Source: Hamadaea flava (GTDB lineage Bacteria > Actinomycetota > Actinomycetes > Mycobacteriales > Micromonosporaceae). Taken from it: 64,000 nucleotides of DNA. Positions 15,635 through 23,865 of the stretch are shown here, piece after piece; the first letter of the stretch is position 1; every line of letters begins with the position of its first letter. The stretch spans positions 1,240,001-1,304,000 of the forward strand of contig NZ_JAMZDZ010000001.1 of the NCBI RefSeq assembly GCF_024172085.1, written 5' to 3'. The position numbers were made by a program, and so were the translations under genes. The notes below the pieces were generated by a model, which was not told the origin of the DNA, did not search any database, and was given only the letters and a program-made list of their open reading frames with translations.

Positions 15635-17209
15635 GTGTCTAGTTCCCTTGTCGTACAAGATCTCGGATTCGCCTGGCCCGACGGCGACCGTGTCTTCGAC
15701 TCCCTCTCGTTCACCGTCGGCCCGGGGCGTACCGGGCTCGTCGGGCTCAACGGCTCCGGCAAGTCGACCTTGCTGCGCCTGATCGCCGGCGTGCTGCGGC
15801 CGGCTTCGGGCACCGTGCACACCGCGGGCAGCCTCGGCTACCTGCGGCAGGATCTGACCCTCGACACCCAGATGCCGGTGGACGAGCTGCTCGGCATCGC
15901 CGATACCCGGCGGGCGTTGCAGGCGATCGAGCGCGGCGAGACCGACGTGGCGCACTTCACCGCCGTCGGCGACGACTGGGACGTCGACGAACGGGCGCGC
16001 GCGGTGCTCGACCGGCTCGGGCTGACCCACGTCGACCTCGACCGGCGCATCGGCCAGGTCTCCGGCGGGGAGGCGATCCTGCTCGGGCTCGCCGCCCAAC
16101 TGGTCCGGCGACCCGAGGTGCTGCTGCTCGACGAGCCGACCAACAACCTGGACCGCGCTGCGCGTACCAGACTGTATGAAGCCGTCGCGGCGTGGCCGGG
16201 AGTCCTGCTCGTGGTCAGCCACGATCGGGCCCTGCTGGAGCTGGTGGACCAGATCGCCGAGCTGCGCGACGGCGAGATCCGATTCTTCGGCGGCGGCTTC
16301 AGCGACTACGAGGCCGCCGTCGAGGCCGAGCAGGAGACGGCCGAACGCCTGGTCCGGGTGGCCGAGGCGGACGTCCGGCGGCAGCGCCGGGAGCTGATCG
16401 ACGCCCGGACGAAGCTCGACCGGCGCGTTCGCTACGGCCAGAAGATGAACGACACCAAGCGCGAGCCGAAGATCGTGATGGGCAACCGCAAGCGCGCGGC
16501 GCAGGTGTCCGCGGGCAAGCACAAGACCATGCACCAGGAGAAGCTGGAGCAGGCGCGAGAGCGCCTGGTCGAGGCGGAGGAGGCGGTCCGCGAGGACGAC
16601 ACCATCCGCGTCGATCTCCCGGCCACCGAGGTGCCGGCCGGTCGCACCGTGCTGACGGTCCACGCCCGGCTCGCGCACGTGGGTCATCAGGTGGATCTAC
16701 TGGTACGCGGACCGGAGCGCATCGGATTGGTGGGCGCGAACGGCGCCGGGAAGTCCACATTGCTCCGGACGGTGACGGGCGAACTGGCTCCCGCCGAAGG
16801 TTCGGTGGACGCCGCGGTTCCGTTGCGCTACCTGCCGCAGCGACTCGACCTGCTCGACGATCGGCTGACCATCGTGGAGAACGTCGCCCGGGTGGCGCCG
16901 GACGCCACGCCGAATCAGATCCGGTCGCGGCTGGCCCGATTCCTGTTCCGGGGAACGCGAGCCGACCAGGTCGCCGGTACGCTCTCCGGCGGCGAGCGCT
17001 TCCGCGCGACGCTGGCTGCGCTGCTGCTGGCCGAACCGGCACCGCAACTGTTGTTGCTGGACGAGCCGACGAACAATCTCGACTTGACCAGCGTCCGGCA
17101 GCTGTCGCAGGCGTTGGAGGCCTATCGCGGGGCGCTCGTCGTGGCCAGCCACGACGAGCCGTTCCTGGAGTCGATCGGGATCACCCGCCGCGTAACCCTC
17201 CCCACCTGA
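15635..17209 (+). CDS. ABC-F family ATPase, probable ribosome protection protein
   Basis: A 524-residue soluble protein with two ABC nucleotide-binding domains and no membrane segments. Walker A motifs are GLNGSGKST (37-45) and GANGAGKST (about 367), signatures are SGGEA (about 139) and LSGGERF (about 449), and both LLLDEPTNNLD Walker B motifs are intact. The linker between them (about 230-310) is highly charged and basic, as in antibiotic-resistance (ARE) ABC-F factors, which enter the ribosomal E-site and dislodge drugs such as macrolides, lincosamides or pleuromutilins. Start GTG at 15635 with GGAG upstream. The long leader with a uORF and attenuator supports an inducible resistance role over a housekeeping EttA-like one. 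The target drug cannot be read from sequence. Confidence 0.9.
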   Translation: MSSSLVVQDLGFAWPDGDRVFDSLSFTVGPGRTGLVGLNGSGKSTLLRLIAGVLRPASGTVHTAGSLGYLRQDLTLDTQMPVDELLGIADTRRALQAIERGETDVAHFTAVGDDWDVDERARAVLDRLGLTHVDLDRRIGQVSGGEAILLGLAAQLVRRPEVLLLDEPTNNLDRAARTRLYEAVAAWPGVLLVVSHDRALLELVDQIAELRDGEIRFFGGGFSDYEAAVEAEQETAERLVRVAEADVRRQRRELIDARTKLDRRVRYGQKMNDTKREPKIVMGNRKRAAQVSAGKHKTMHQEKLEQARERLVEAEEAVREDDTIRVDLPATEVPAGRTVLTVHARLAHVGHQVDLLVRGPERIGLVGANGAGKSTLLRTVTGELAPAEGSVDAAVPLRYLPQRLDLLDDRLTIVENVARVAPDATPNQIRSRLARFLFRGTRADQVAGTLSGGERFRATLAALLLAEPAPQLLLLDEPTNNLDLTSVRQLSQALEAYRGALVVASHDEPFLESIGITRRVTLPT

Positions 17210-17244
17210 CCGCTTCGCTTTTTGCGCGCTGGCTGCTTTGCGCG

Positions 17245-17303
17245 CTGGATCAGGGTTCTGGGTCGAATCATGACGCCTGATTCGACCTGGAACCCTGATC
17301 CAG
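17245..17303. terminator. 59-bp palindromic element, copy 1
   Basis: An imperfect inverted repeat beginning CTGGATCAGGGTT and ending AACCCTGATCCAG, with GGTCGAATCA/TGATTCGACC inner arms and a 7-nt loop. It lies 36 nt after the ABC-F stop and 60 nt before the converging gene end, so a bidirectional terminator is likely. A second copy with the same 59-nt length and the same ends occurs at 53729-53787. Confidence 0.75.
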
Positions 17304-17362
17304 TGGGAAGTCTGGGGCGGGCGGCCCGGCGGGACGGCGCTTCGGGGGGTCTGCTGGCGAGG

Positions 17363-17671
17363 TCAGCGGGACATGCTGCGGCCGCGCGACCGCCAGAGGT
17401 CGTTGCTGGGCCGGATCAGGTCCGTCAGTTCGTTGTCCCACCCGTTGTCCACGGCGACGCCCGCCTGGCCGCAGGCGTCGCGGGCGACCTCGATGCTGGT
17501 CGTCGGCAGCTGCGTCTCCTCGCCGTCGGCACCGGTCACGATGACCAGTGCGCCACGTTTGCCGAGGTACTCCACGGCGGCTTTGCCTCCGCCGTGCGCC
17601 GAAGCGAACGTCTTGACCGCCGCCACTAGGTCCTCAGTGGACAGCAGGATGTTCGCGTTCCGATCTGCCAT
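17363..17671 (-). CDS. Small conserved-looking protein of unknown function
   Basis: A 102-residue, soluble, mildly acidic protein starting at the ATG at 17671. It opens MADRNANILLSTEDLVAAVKTFA, contains a KRGALVIVTGADGEETQLPTTS strand-turn segment that looks like a small alpha/beta fold, and ends with a basic RSRGRSMSR tail. There are no membrane segments, signal peptide or cysteine motif beyond a single Cys near residue 67. I do not recognise the family. It is convergent with the ABC-F gene and has a 12-bp perfect inverted repeat about 80-110 nt upstream of its start. Confidence 0.6.
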   Translation of the reverse strand: MADRNANILLSTEDLVAAVKTFASAHGGGKAAVEYLGKRGALVIVTGADGEETQLPTTSIEVARDACGQAGVAVDNGWDNELTDLIRPSNDLWRSRGRSMSR

Positions 17672-17747
17672 GAGGCTATTTCTACCGGACGCGCGAGCGC
17701 GCGGGAGGGCTCGTCACCCTTTCGCTATCCCGGCCGCAACCTTTTCG

Positions 17748-17849
17748 CAATCTGTTCAGCGCGTTCACTGAACAGATTGGGCGGTGATCGAGGCAGTAAG
17801 CGACGCCCGGCCGGGTGCGCACGGGGGAACACATCCGGAACGGGCGTCG
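17748..17849. promoter_or_regulatory. Two inverted repeats between thioesterase and small protein genes
   Basis: CAATCTGTTCAG (17748-17759) and its exact complement (17768-17779) form a 12-bp stem with an 8-nt loop. A second pair, CGACGCCCG (17801-17809) and CGGGCGTCG (17841-17849), encloses 31 nt. The first is AT-richer than the local terminators and could be an operator for the gene starting at 17671; the second could end the thioesterase transcript. No known RNA family is recognised. Confidence 0.4.
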
Positions 17850-17910
17850 CAGCGCTGAGAGTACTCCGGTTGGTAGGGTTTCGCATCACCCACCGGTGAC
17901 GCCCGCGCCG

Positions 17911-18330
17911 CTACAGACCCATCAGCTCGGGCTTCGTCGCGAGGGCGCGGAACCGCCCCGCCGGGTCGGTGACCAGCCGACGCGCGGTCAGGTCGAGCAG
18001 TCCGCCGACCCCGGTCAGCTCCGCCACCGGCGTGCCGTCGGGCCGGCGCAGATCCTGCCGGATACGGAAGGTCTTTCCCGCACCCCACTCGAACTCGCAG
18101 GTGACGTCGACCACGTCGCCGCCCCGCAGCTCCCGCAGGTATCGCACGGTGACCTCCAGGGCGACCGGCCCGACTCCGCTGGCGATCAGCCGGTCCTGGG
18201 ACAGCCCGGCCGCCCGCAGGCACTCCCACCGGGCGTGCTCGCCGTATTGCAGATAGACGGCTTGGTTGAGGTGTCCCTGGGTGTCCAGCTCATAGCCGCG
18301 CACGGTGACCTGGACCGAGAAAGGCTCCAC
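17911..18330 (-). CDS. Hotdog-fold acyl-CoA thioesterase
   Basis: A 139-residue protein of the 4-hydroxybenzoyl-CoA thioesterase/YbgC-like hotdog superfamily, which hydrolyses acyl-CoA thioesters in the cytoplasm. The N-terminal strand VQVTVRGYELDTQGHLNQAVYLQYGEHARWE matches the family core, with D16 and the HLNQAVYLQY helix at the catalytic site; VRYLRELRGGDVVDVTCEFEW is the second half of the fold. It starts with GTG at 18330, preceded by TAGGCT-N7, which suggests a leaderless mRNA. No neighbouring fatty-acid or polyketide genes indicate the substrate. Confidence 0.85.
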   Translation of the reverse strand: MEPFSVQVTVRGYELDTQGHLNQAVYLQYGEHARWECLRAAGLSQDRLIASGVGPVALEVTVRYLRELRGGDVVDVTCEFEWGAGKTFRIRQDLRRPDGTPVAELTGVGGLLDLTARRLVTDPAGRFRALATKPELMGL

Positions 18331-18765
18331 GTGATCGAGCCTACTCAGCCCCTGTGACAGGTGAGGCCGTTGAGGCGTTTTGCAGCTCGCCCCCAGCGTA
18401 AATCACTATCAGTAATGTTTTGTGTTCGCAGGGTGTGGACAACCGGCGTGACCTGCGGTTATGGTCGTAGGCACAAGCGCATATCGCTCGCAGCACCTAT
18501 CGGGTGCGGACGCCTGGATCAGCAGGTCCCGCTGATCACGTGAGCGCCGGGCACAGCGCATATAGGGGATGGGTGGATGCCTACCGTCAACGGGGGAGGT
18601 TGGCGCCGCTCGTCAAGACCGATCGGTCGGCCTCGGCGCTTATGGGGGTGAGCGCCTGAGATGCCGGCCGATCGGCCTGTCCGGAATCTTCTCCGCCACC
18701 GGGCGCGGTCTCCGATTGCCCGCAAACGACGCGTGGTCCGCGCCGATCCGGGAAACAATCACCCC
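18331..18765 (+). other. 435-bp region without a gene, upstream of the Acg-type gene
   Basis: No convincing coding frame on either strand. The first half (18390-18530) is less GC-rich than its surroundings and has small stems, GCACC-tatcg-GGTGC (near 18497) and GATCAGC-aggtccc-GCTGATC (near 18518). A perfect 12-bp palindrome GACCGATCGGTC lies at 18617-18628. A long leader or regulator sites for the downstream gene are possible. I recognise no known riboswitch. Confidence 0.4.
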
Positions 18766-19746
18766 ATGGCCGCCAACACGAACACCGACGCGCCCGTTCC
18801 CGACATCCTGGCCCATGCCGCCGAGACCGCCTCGGCCGCGCCCTCGATCCACAATTCCCAGCCATGGCGCTGGGAGGTCGACGGCGACCGCCTGGAGCTG
18901 TACGCCGAACGCTCCCGCCAGCTCACCGCGACCGATCCGGAAGGCCGCATGCTGACGATCAGCTGCGGCACCTCCCTGCACCACGCCCGGCTGGCGTTGG
19001 CCGGCTGGGGCTGGCAGGCCGAGGTCGACCGCTTCCCCGACGGCGACGGCGACCTGCTGGCCCGCATCCGGCTGGCGGGCGCGATCCCGATCACGGCCGA
19101 GGCCGAGCAGCTGCTCCGAACGATCGGGCATCGGCATACCGACCGGCGGCCGGTCGCGAACCGCCCGGTGCCCTCCGACGCCCTGCAGGCCCTCGCCGCG
19201 GCGGCGTACGCCGAAGGCGCCCGGCTCCAGCTGCTGCACGTCGAACAGGTCGACGACCTGGCGAGCGCGACCGCCCACGCGGCGGAGATCGACGCCGCCG
19301 ACCCGACGATCCAGAACGAGCTGTCCGAGTGGACCGGCGGCGAGCGCAGCCAACTCGGCCTCCCCGACGAGGTCATCCCCTCCCGGCCGCCGCAGACCAA
19401 CGTCCCGAGTCGGGAGTTCTCCGGTTCGGGGAGCCTCCAGATCGGCGACAACCACGACAAGTCGGCGTCCTACGGGTTGCTCTACGGCGACGAGGACAAT
19501 CCGCTCGGCTGGCTGCGCGGTGGCGAGGCACTGTCGGCGCTGTGGTTGACCGCCGTCCGCCTCGGCCTCGGGATCATGCCGATCAGCGAACCGGTCGAGG
19601 TTCCGGCGGGCCGTCAGATCCTGCGCCGGACGCTGTCCTACCTCGGCTGGCCGTACCTCGCCGTGCGCGTCGGCGTACCGGCGGACGAGACGGAACCGGA
19701 GGCGACGCCCCGGCTGCCCGCGTCGGAGACGGTACACAAGCACTGA
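18766..19746 (+). CDS. Acg-family FMN-binding nitroreductase-like oxidoreductase
   Basis: A 326-residue protein of the Acg (Rv2032-like) branch of the nitroreductase superfamily. The N-terminal half has AAETASAAPSIHNSQPWRWEV, the NSQPW motif that contacts FMN, and LTISCGTSLHHARLAL; a second nitroreductase-like half follows with GHRHTDRRPV (near 126) and GEALSALWLTAVRLGLGIMP (near 271). Acg members bind FMN but their lid blocks the usual substrate site, and flavin storage during dormancy has been proposed. The ATG at 18766 was chosen because the family start is near MAANT and the upstream frame lacks conservation-like sequence. A 435-bp gene-free region precedes it. Its TGA stop is part of a palindrome shared with the converging regulator gene. 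Confidence 0.88.
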   Translation: MAANTNTDAPVPDILAHAAETASAAPSIHNSQPWRWEVDGDRLELYAERSRQLTATDPEGRMLTISCGTSLHHARLALAGWGWQAEVDRFPDGDGDLLARIRLAGAIPITAEAEQLLRTIGHRHTDRRPVANRPVPSDALQALAAAAYAEGARLQLLHVEQVDDLASATAHAAEIDAADPTIQNELSEWTGGERSQLGLPDEVIPSRPPQTNVPSREFSGSGSLQIGDNHDKSASYGLLYGDEDNPLGWLRGGEALSALWLTAVRLGLGIMPISEPVEVPAGRQILRRTLSYLGWPYLAVRVGVPADETEPEATPRLPASETVHKH

Positions 19747-19816
19747 TCATCGCGCCGGCCATGCGCCTTCTCGCGGCGAAATGTCCGCCGAACCAGCATG
19801 GCCGGCGCGATGATCA
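19744..19816. terminator. Perfect 21-bp inverted repeat carrying both stop codons
   Basis: The arm 19744-19764 (starting TGATCATCGCGCCGG) is the exact complement of 19796-19816, with 31 nt between. The first three bases are the TGA of the Acg-type gene and the last three are the TGA of the converging GlxA-type gene. It should act as a bidirectional terminator. Confidence 0.85.
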
Positions 19817-20779
19817 AACGCGGCTGCGGAAGACCTTGCGGTAGGTCTGCGGCGAGACGCTGGTCGCGCGACTGAAGTGCTGGCGCAGGTTGGCCGCCGT
19901 GCCGAAGCCGACCGCGCCGGCGATCCGCTCGACGGGCTGGTCCGTCGTCTCCAGCAACTGCTGGGCGAGGCGTACGCGTTCGATGGTGAGCCAGCGCAAC
20001 GGGCTGGTGCCGGTCGTCTCGGCGAACCGCCGCACGAACGTACGCTGCCCGAGCCGGGCGCGTTCGGCCAGGTCGGCCACGGTCAGCGGGTCGGCGAGGT
20101 GTTCCCGGGCCCAGTCCAGCACCGGCCCGAGGCTCGCCTCCCCCGGCGGGACCGAGCGCGTCGCCTGGACGTATTGCGCCTGACCGCCGTCCCGATGCGG
20201 CGGCACGACCATCCGGCGGGCCACCGTGTTCGCCACCGTGGCCCCGAAGTCGGTGGCGACCATGTGCAGGCAGAGGTCGATGCCGGCCCCGGTGCCCGCC
20301 GAGGTCAGGATCTGGCCGTCGTCGACGTAGAGCACGTCCGGGTCGAGTTTCACCGCCGGATACCGGACGCCGAACTCCTCGGCGTACATCCAGTGCGTGG
20401 TCGCCGGGCGGTCGTCGAGCAGGCCAGCCTCGGCCAGCGCGTACGCCCCGCTGCAGATCCCGGCGAGCCGGGCGCCCCGCGCGTACGCCTCCTGCAGGGC
20501 GGTCACCAGCGACGGCGGCGGCGTCACCTGGAACGGCCGGTGCATCGCGGCGGCGATCACGGTGTCGGCCGCGACCAGGTCGTCCAGCCCATATGGCGTC
20601 TGCACCACCAGGCCCTGCGCCGTGCGGATCGGCCCCGGATGCGCCGCGCACAGCCGGAAGTCGTACCAGGGGTCGGCCAGGTCGGGCCGGGCGATGCCGA
20701 AGACCTCGCAGAGGATTGCCAGTTCGAAGATCGGCGCGTGGTCGGTGACGGCCACCGCGACGACGTGCGGTTTGCCCAT
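19814..20779 (-). CDS. GlxA-family transcriptional regulator (DJ-1/PfpI plus AraC HTH)
   Basis: A 321-residue regulator. Residues 1-190 form a DJ-1/PfpI-like amidotransferase fold with ARLAGICSGAYALAEAGLLDDRPATTHW carrying the nucleophile-elbow Cys. The C-terminal 110 residues are an AraC-type double helix-turn-helix with LTVADLAERARLGQRTFVRRFAETTGTSP and a second recognition helix at AVGFGTAANLRQHFSRATSVSPQTYR. The ATG at 20779 is preceded by TAGATT-N6, a leaderless signature. It is divergent from the amino-acid permease across 65 bp and is a plausible regulator of it. Family members often control catabolism of nitrogen compounds (inference for this case). Confidence 0.92.
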   Translation of the reverse strand: MGKPHVVAVAVTDHAPIFELAILCEVFGIARPDLADPWYDFRLCAAHPGPIRTAQGLVVQTPYGLDDLVAADTVIAAAMHRPFQVTPPPSLVTALQEAYARGARLAGICSGAYALAEAGLLDDRPATTHWMYAEEFGVRYPAVKLDPDVLYVDDGQILTSAGTGAGIDLCLHMVATDFGATVANTVARRMVVPPHRDGGQAQYVQATRSVPPGEASLGPVLDWAREHLADPLTVADLAERARLGQRTFVRRFAETTGTSPLRWLTIERVRLAQQLLETTDQPVERIAGAVGFGTAANLRQHFSRATSVSPQTYRKVFRSRV

Positions 20780-20844
20780 GGCAGAAATCTATCGCACTAT
20801 GGCATTCCTGTCACTGGTCCGGCCTGACCAGCGGGCGCGAGGCT

Positions 20845-22209
20845 GTGCGGGTGACGCTCACCGAAACCAAGGCGGCCCCGGCGGCGACCCCGACCGGCCA
20901 CCTGTCCACCGTCCAGGGAATCGCCCTCTACGTCGGCGCCGTGCTCGGCACCGGAGTCATCGCCCTGCCCGCCCTCGCCGCCCGGGTCGCCGGGCCCGCG
21001 TCGCTGCTGGCCTGGCTCGGCCTGGTGCTGGCATCGATCCCGCTGGCCGCCACGTTCGCCGCGCTCGGCGCGCGTCATCCGGACAGCGGCGGAGTCTCCA
21101 CGTACGCCCGCCGCGCGTTCGGCCCTCGGGCAGCCGCCCTGGTCGGCTGGTGGTTCTACGCCGCCACCCCGGCCGGCGCGCCCGCCGCCGCTCTGTTCAC
21201 CGGCGGCTACGTCGAAGCCGCCTTCGGCGGTGGCCGCGTCACCGTGTACGCCACCGCCGTCGGCCTGTTCGCCGTCGTCGGCCTGGCCAACTACTTCGGC
21301 GTACGCGTCTCCGGCCGGATGCAGCTGATCCTCGCCGGGGTGTTGCTGACCCTGCTGCTCGTGACGGCCATCGCCGCGCTGCCGCACGCCAAGCTGAGCA
21401 ACCTGACGCCGTTCGCGCCGCACGGCTGGTTCGCCGTGTTCCCCGCGGCCGCCCTGCTCGTCTGGAGTTTCGCTGGCTGGGAGGCGGTGACGCACCTGGC
21501 GGCCGAGTTCCGTAACCCGGCGCGGGCACTCCCCCGCGCGACGGCGGCCGCGATCGTCATCGTCGGCGGCGTCTACCTCCTGATCGCCGCGACCGTGGTG
21601 CTGGTTCTGGGCGCGGCGGCGGGCGCGAACGAGGCTCCCCTGTCCGCGCTGCTGGCCGTCGGGTTCGGCGGACCGGCCAAGGCCGCGGCGGCCGTCGTCG
21701 CGGTGTTGCTGACCCTCGGCGTCATGAACACGTACACCGCCGGATCGGCGAAGCTCGGCGCCGCGCTCGGCCGTGACGGGGCACTCCCGGCATGGCTGGC
21801 CCGGGGCAGTCAGTCGGGCGAGGTGCCCCGCCGCAGCCTGTTCGTGACGATCGCGCTCGGGCTGGGCGGATTCGGTATCGTCGCCGCGACCGGTGTCGGC
21901 ACGGCGCCGCTGGTGCTCGCGACGACGGGCTGCTTCGTCGCCGTGTACGCCGTCGGCGCGGCGGCGGCGCTCCGGTTGCTGCCGCGGCGTACGGGCGTCT
22001 GGTGGACGGCCGTCGTCGCACTGGTGACCGTCCTCGGCCTCAGCCTGACGACCGGGCTCTACCTAGCCTGGCCCCTGCTCGTGGCGCTCGCCGCCCTCCT
22101 CTACGTCCGCCGCGTGGCCAACCGCCGCCGCGAGTCCACCCCCGACACAGGCCGGGAAGCGGCCACCGAGCCACAGCCGACTGGCGATATCGCCCGCGTC
22201 ACTGCGTGA
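20845..22209 (+). CDS. APC-superfamily amino acid permease
   Basis: A 454-residue integral membrane protein with about twelve predicted helices. The first helix region GIALYVGAVLGTGVIALPALAA has the G-x-G-x-I unwound substrate site of the APC fold, and the sixth helix region LLVWSFAGWEAVTHLAAEFRNP is typical of the YjeH/amino-acid exporter subgroup. The start GTG at 20845 gives MRVTLTETK; a GTG six bases later is equally possible. It is divergently transcribed from the GlxA-type regulator, and its last 11 bases overlap the end of the converging SecD-like gene. It could import or export neutral amino acids; direction cannot be decided from sequence. Confidence 0.88.
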   Translation: MRVTLTETKAAPAATPTGHLSTVQGIALYVGAVLGTGVIALPALAARVAGPASLLAWLGLVLASIPLAATFAALGARHPDSGGVSTYARRAFGPRAAALVGWWFYAATPAGAPAAALFTGGYVEAAFGGGRVTVYATAVGLFAVVGLANYFGVRVSGRMQLILAGVLLTLLLVTAIAALPHAKLSNLTPFAPHGWFAVFPAAALLVWSFAGWEAVTHLAAEFRNPARALPRATAAAIVIVGGVYLLIAATVVLVLGAAAGANEAPLSALLAVGFGGPAKAAAAVVAVLLTLGVMNTYTAGSAKLGAALGRDGALPAWLARGSQSGEVPRRSLFVTIALGLGGFGIVAATGVGTAPLVLATTGCFVAVYAVGAAAALRLLPRRTGVWWTAVVALVTVLGLSLTTGLYLAWPLLVALAALLYVRRVANRRRESTPDTGREAATEPQPTGDIARVTA

Positions 22210-22969
22210 CAGTCACCGCGGCGACGGTCAGATCGACCGGCAGCTGGGGTGCGCTGATGACCGACGCCAGCCGTTCGGCCTCCGCCTCGGTGAAGGAGCC
22301 GCTGATCACGGCGTCGCCGGTCAGCACCGAGATGATCTCGGGCGCGGAGATCACCTTGTTGTCCAGCACGATCGCGACCAGGCAGTTACCGCTGCCGCCG
22401 AGGGCGTCCTGCGCGCACGCCGGCCAGCCCGAGTTCCCGACCGCCTCGCGGCTGAGATCGGTGAACTTGGCCTGGCCGCTGCCGGTGAACTTGATCAGAA
22501 CGGTCTGCTGCCCGGTCTGATCCCGTTGGTAGGTCGCCGAGGCCACATCGGAGTGGACGACCTTGGCGACGTCGAGGCCGTACCCCACGCCGTCGGCGTC
22601 GCACGCGATCATCGACTCGCCGGGCGGGCTGGCCTTCGGCTGCTTGCCGCAGTCCTGGCTGGCCGGCGTCCGGACGACGACCTTGCGGAACTCCAGTACG
22701 CCCGGCGCGGTGAGCTGGGCGAAGTCCACCTCGTGCCGATCGCCGGGGACGGTCATGACCAGTCCCTCCGCCGTCCAGGCGAACCCTGGCTTCGGCATCC
22801 CCGCCCCGGTGACCCGGTTGCGCAGGATCGTCTCCACCGTCGAATGGTCGGCGTCGCCGCTCACCGACAGGGTGACCCGGGTCTTCGTCTTGTCGCCGAA
22901 CGGCAGCGAACAGCCCGCCACCGTGGTGGCGGCCAGTACCAGGATCACCAGTACGCGGGCACGCATCAT
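22199..22969 (-). CDS. SecD-like lipoprotein (SecDF P1 head domain)
   Basis: A 256-residue predicted lipoprotein: MMRARVLVILVLAATTVAGC ends in a lipobox with Cys20. The mature part resembles the periplasmic P1 head of SecD without any transmembrane channel: STVETILRNRVTGAGM is the ferredoxin-like base, followed by GLVMTVPG, the LEFRKVV strand, and LVAIVLDNKVISAPEI ... AVISGSFTEAEAERLA, a near-canonical SecD segment. Stand-alone SecD-head lipoproteins occur in actinobacteria with unknown function; help with folding or release of secreted proteins is conceivable. Start at ATG 22969 (tandem ATG at 22966). The end overlaps the converging permease gene by 11 bp. Confidence 0.85.
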   Translation of the reverse strand: MMRARVLVILVLAATTVAGCSLPFGDKTKTRVTLSVSGDADHSTVETILRNRVTGAGMPKPGFAWTAEGLVMTVPGDRHEVDFAQLTAPGVLEFRKVVVRTPASQDCGKQPKASPPGESMIACDADGVGYGLDVAKVVHSDVASATYQRDQTGQQTVLIKFTGSGQAKFTDLSREAVGNSGWPACAQDALGGSGNCLVAIVLDNKVISAPEIISVLTGDAVISGSFTEAEAERLASVISAPQLPVDLTVAAVTVTQ

Positions 22970-23022
22970 GCCGCGAATCCTAGGCACCGGCCGCCAGCTC
23001 GGCAGCGCATCCGACGGCCCCG

Positions 23023-23865
23023 TCAGGAAAGACCGAGCCAGGATCGGGCCGCCGTCTGCACGGCCGATCCGTCCACGTCGGCCAGCTTGCGGCTCGCGTA
23101 CTCCTTGGCCCAAGTGCTGGTGAGGACGCGCAGCGGGGGTCGGGGATCGGACAGCGATTCGACGACCACCTCGGCGACCTCGCGCGCGGTCTGCGCGCCC
23201 GGATATCCGCCGCTCGCCACCCAATCGAGGTACGGGACGAGGACGTCGGTGTAGGGCCCGCAGTCGGCGATGAGCGAGTCCCGGGTGATGCCGGTGTTCG
23301 CCCCGAACGCGGTCTCCAGCACCGGTCCGGGCTCCACGATCGTGACGGTGACGCCCATCCCCGCCGCGGTCGGGGCGAGGCTCTCGAGGAAGCCCTCGAC
23401 GGCGAACTTGGCCGCCGAGTACGCCTCGTTGAACGGCTGCCCGATGAGTCCACGGGTGCTGCCGAGGGTCACGACGCGGCCTCGGCTGGCCCGCAGGTGC
23501 GGCAGCGCGGCCTTCGTCATCGCGACCACGCCGAAGAAGTTGACCTCGATGTTCGCCCGGTACGCGTCCAGCGACGCCATCTCGATGGTCGGCACGGTGT
23601 TCCCGACGCCCGCGTTGTTGACCACCGCGTCGAGCCGCCCGTACTTGTCGACGACGGCGGCCATGCAGTCCTGAATGGACTCCCACGAGGTGACGTCGAG
23701 TCGCCGGACGTCCACCTCGACCCCGGCCGAAGACGCCGCGTCGAGCAGCGCGTCCTGACGCGAGAGGTCACGCATCGTGGCCACCACGGTCCAGCCCGCC
23801 TGCGCCGCCGCCACGGCGGTGTGCAGGCCGATCCCGGTCGAGCAGCCGGTGACGAGCACGATCAT
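23023..23865 (-). CDS. SDR-family oxidoreductase
   Basis: A 280-residue short-chain dehydrogenase/reductase. The cofactor loop TGCSTGIG (residues 6-13), the NNAGVGN strand, Ser near LGSTRG and the catalytic YSAAK (about 149-153) are all present, so the enzyme should be active with NAD(P)H on an alcohol or carbonyl. The layout resembles classical retinol-dehydrogenase-like SDRs. The ATG at 23865 overlaps the stop of the MFS gene (ATGA), making it the third gene of a tightly coupled ATP-grasp/MFS/SDR operon. The substrate is unknown, but the coupling suggests it works on the same small molecule as the ATP-grasp enzyme. Confidence 0.9.
   Translation of the reverse strand: MIVLVTGCSTGIGLHTAVAAAQAGWTVVATMRDLSRQDALLDAASSAGVEVDVRRLDVTSWESIQDCMAAVVDKYGRLDAVVNNAGVGNTVPTIEMASLDAYRANIEVNFFGVVAMTKAALPHLRASRGRVVTLGSTRGLIGQPFNEAYSAAKFAVEGFLESLAPTAAGMGVTVTIVEPGPVLETAFGANTGITRDSLIADCGPYTDVLVPYLDWVASGGYPGAQTAREVAEVVVESLSDPRPPLRVLTSTWAKEYASRKLADVDGSAVQTAARSWLGLS

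Noticed and set aside
17780-17860. Possible tRNA or riboswitch with CGACGCCCG/CGGGCGTCG arms
   Set aside because: No cloverleaf, no GTTCGA-like T-loop, and no match to riboswitch cores I know; kept only as an inverted repeat.
22199-23686. A 495-codon fusion of SDR-like and SecD-like parts
   Set aside because: The upstream part is the wrong frame of the SDR gene; the lipoprotein start at 22969 gives a complete signal peptide.
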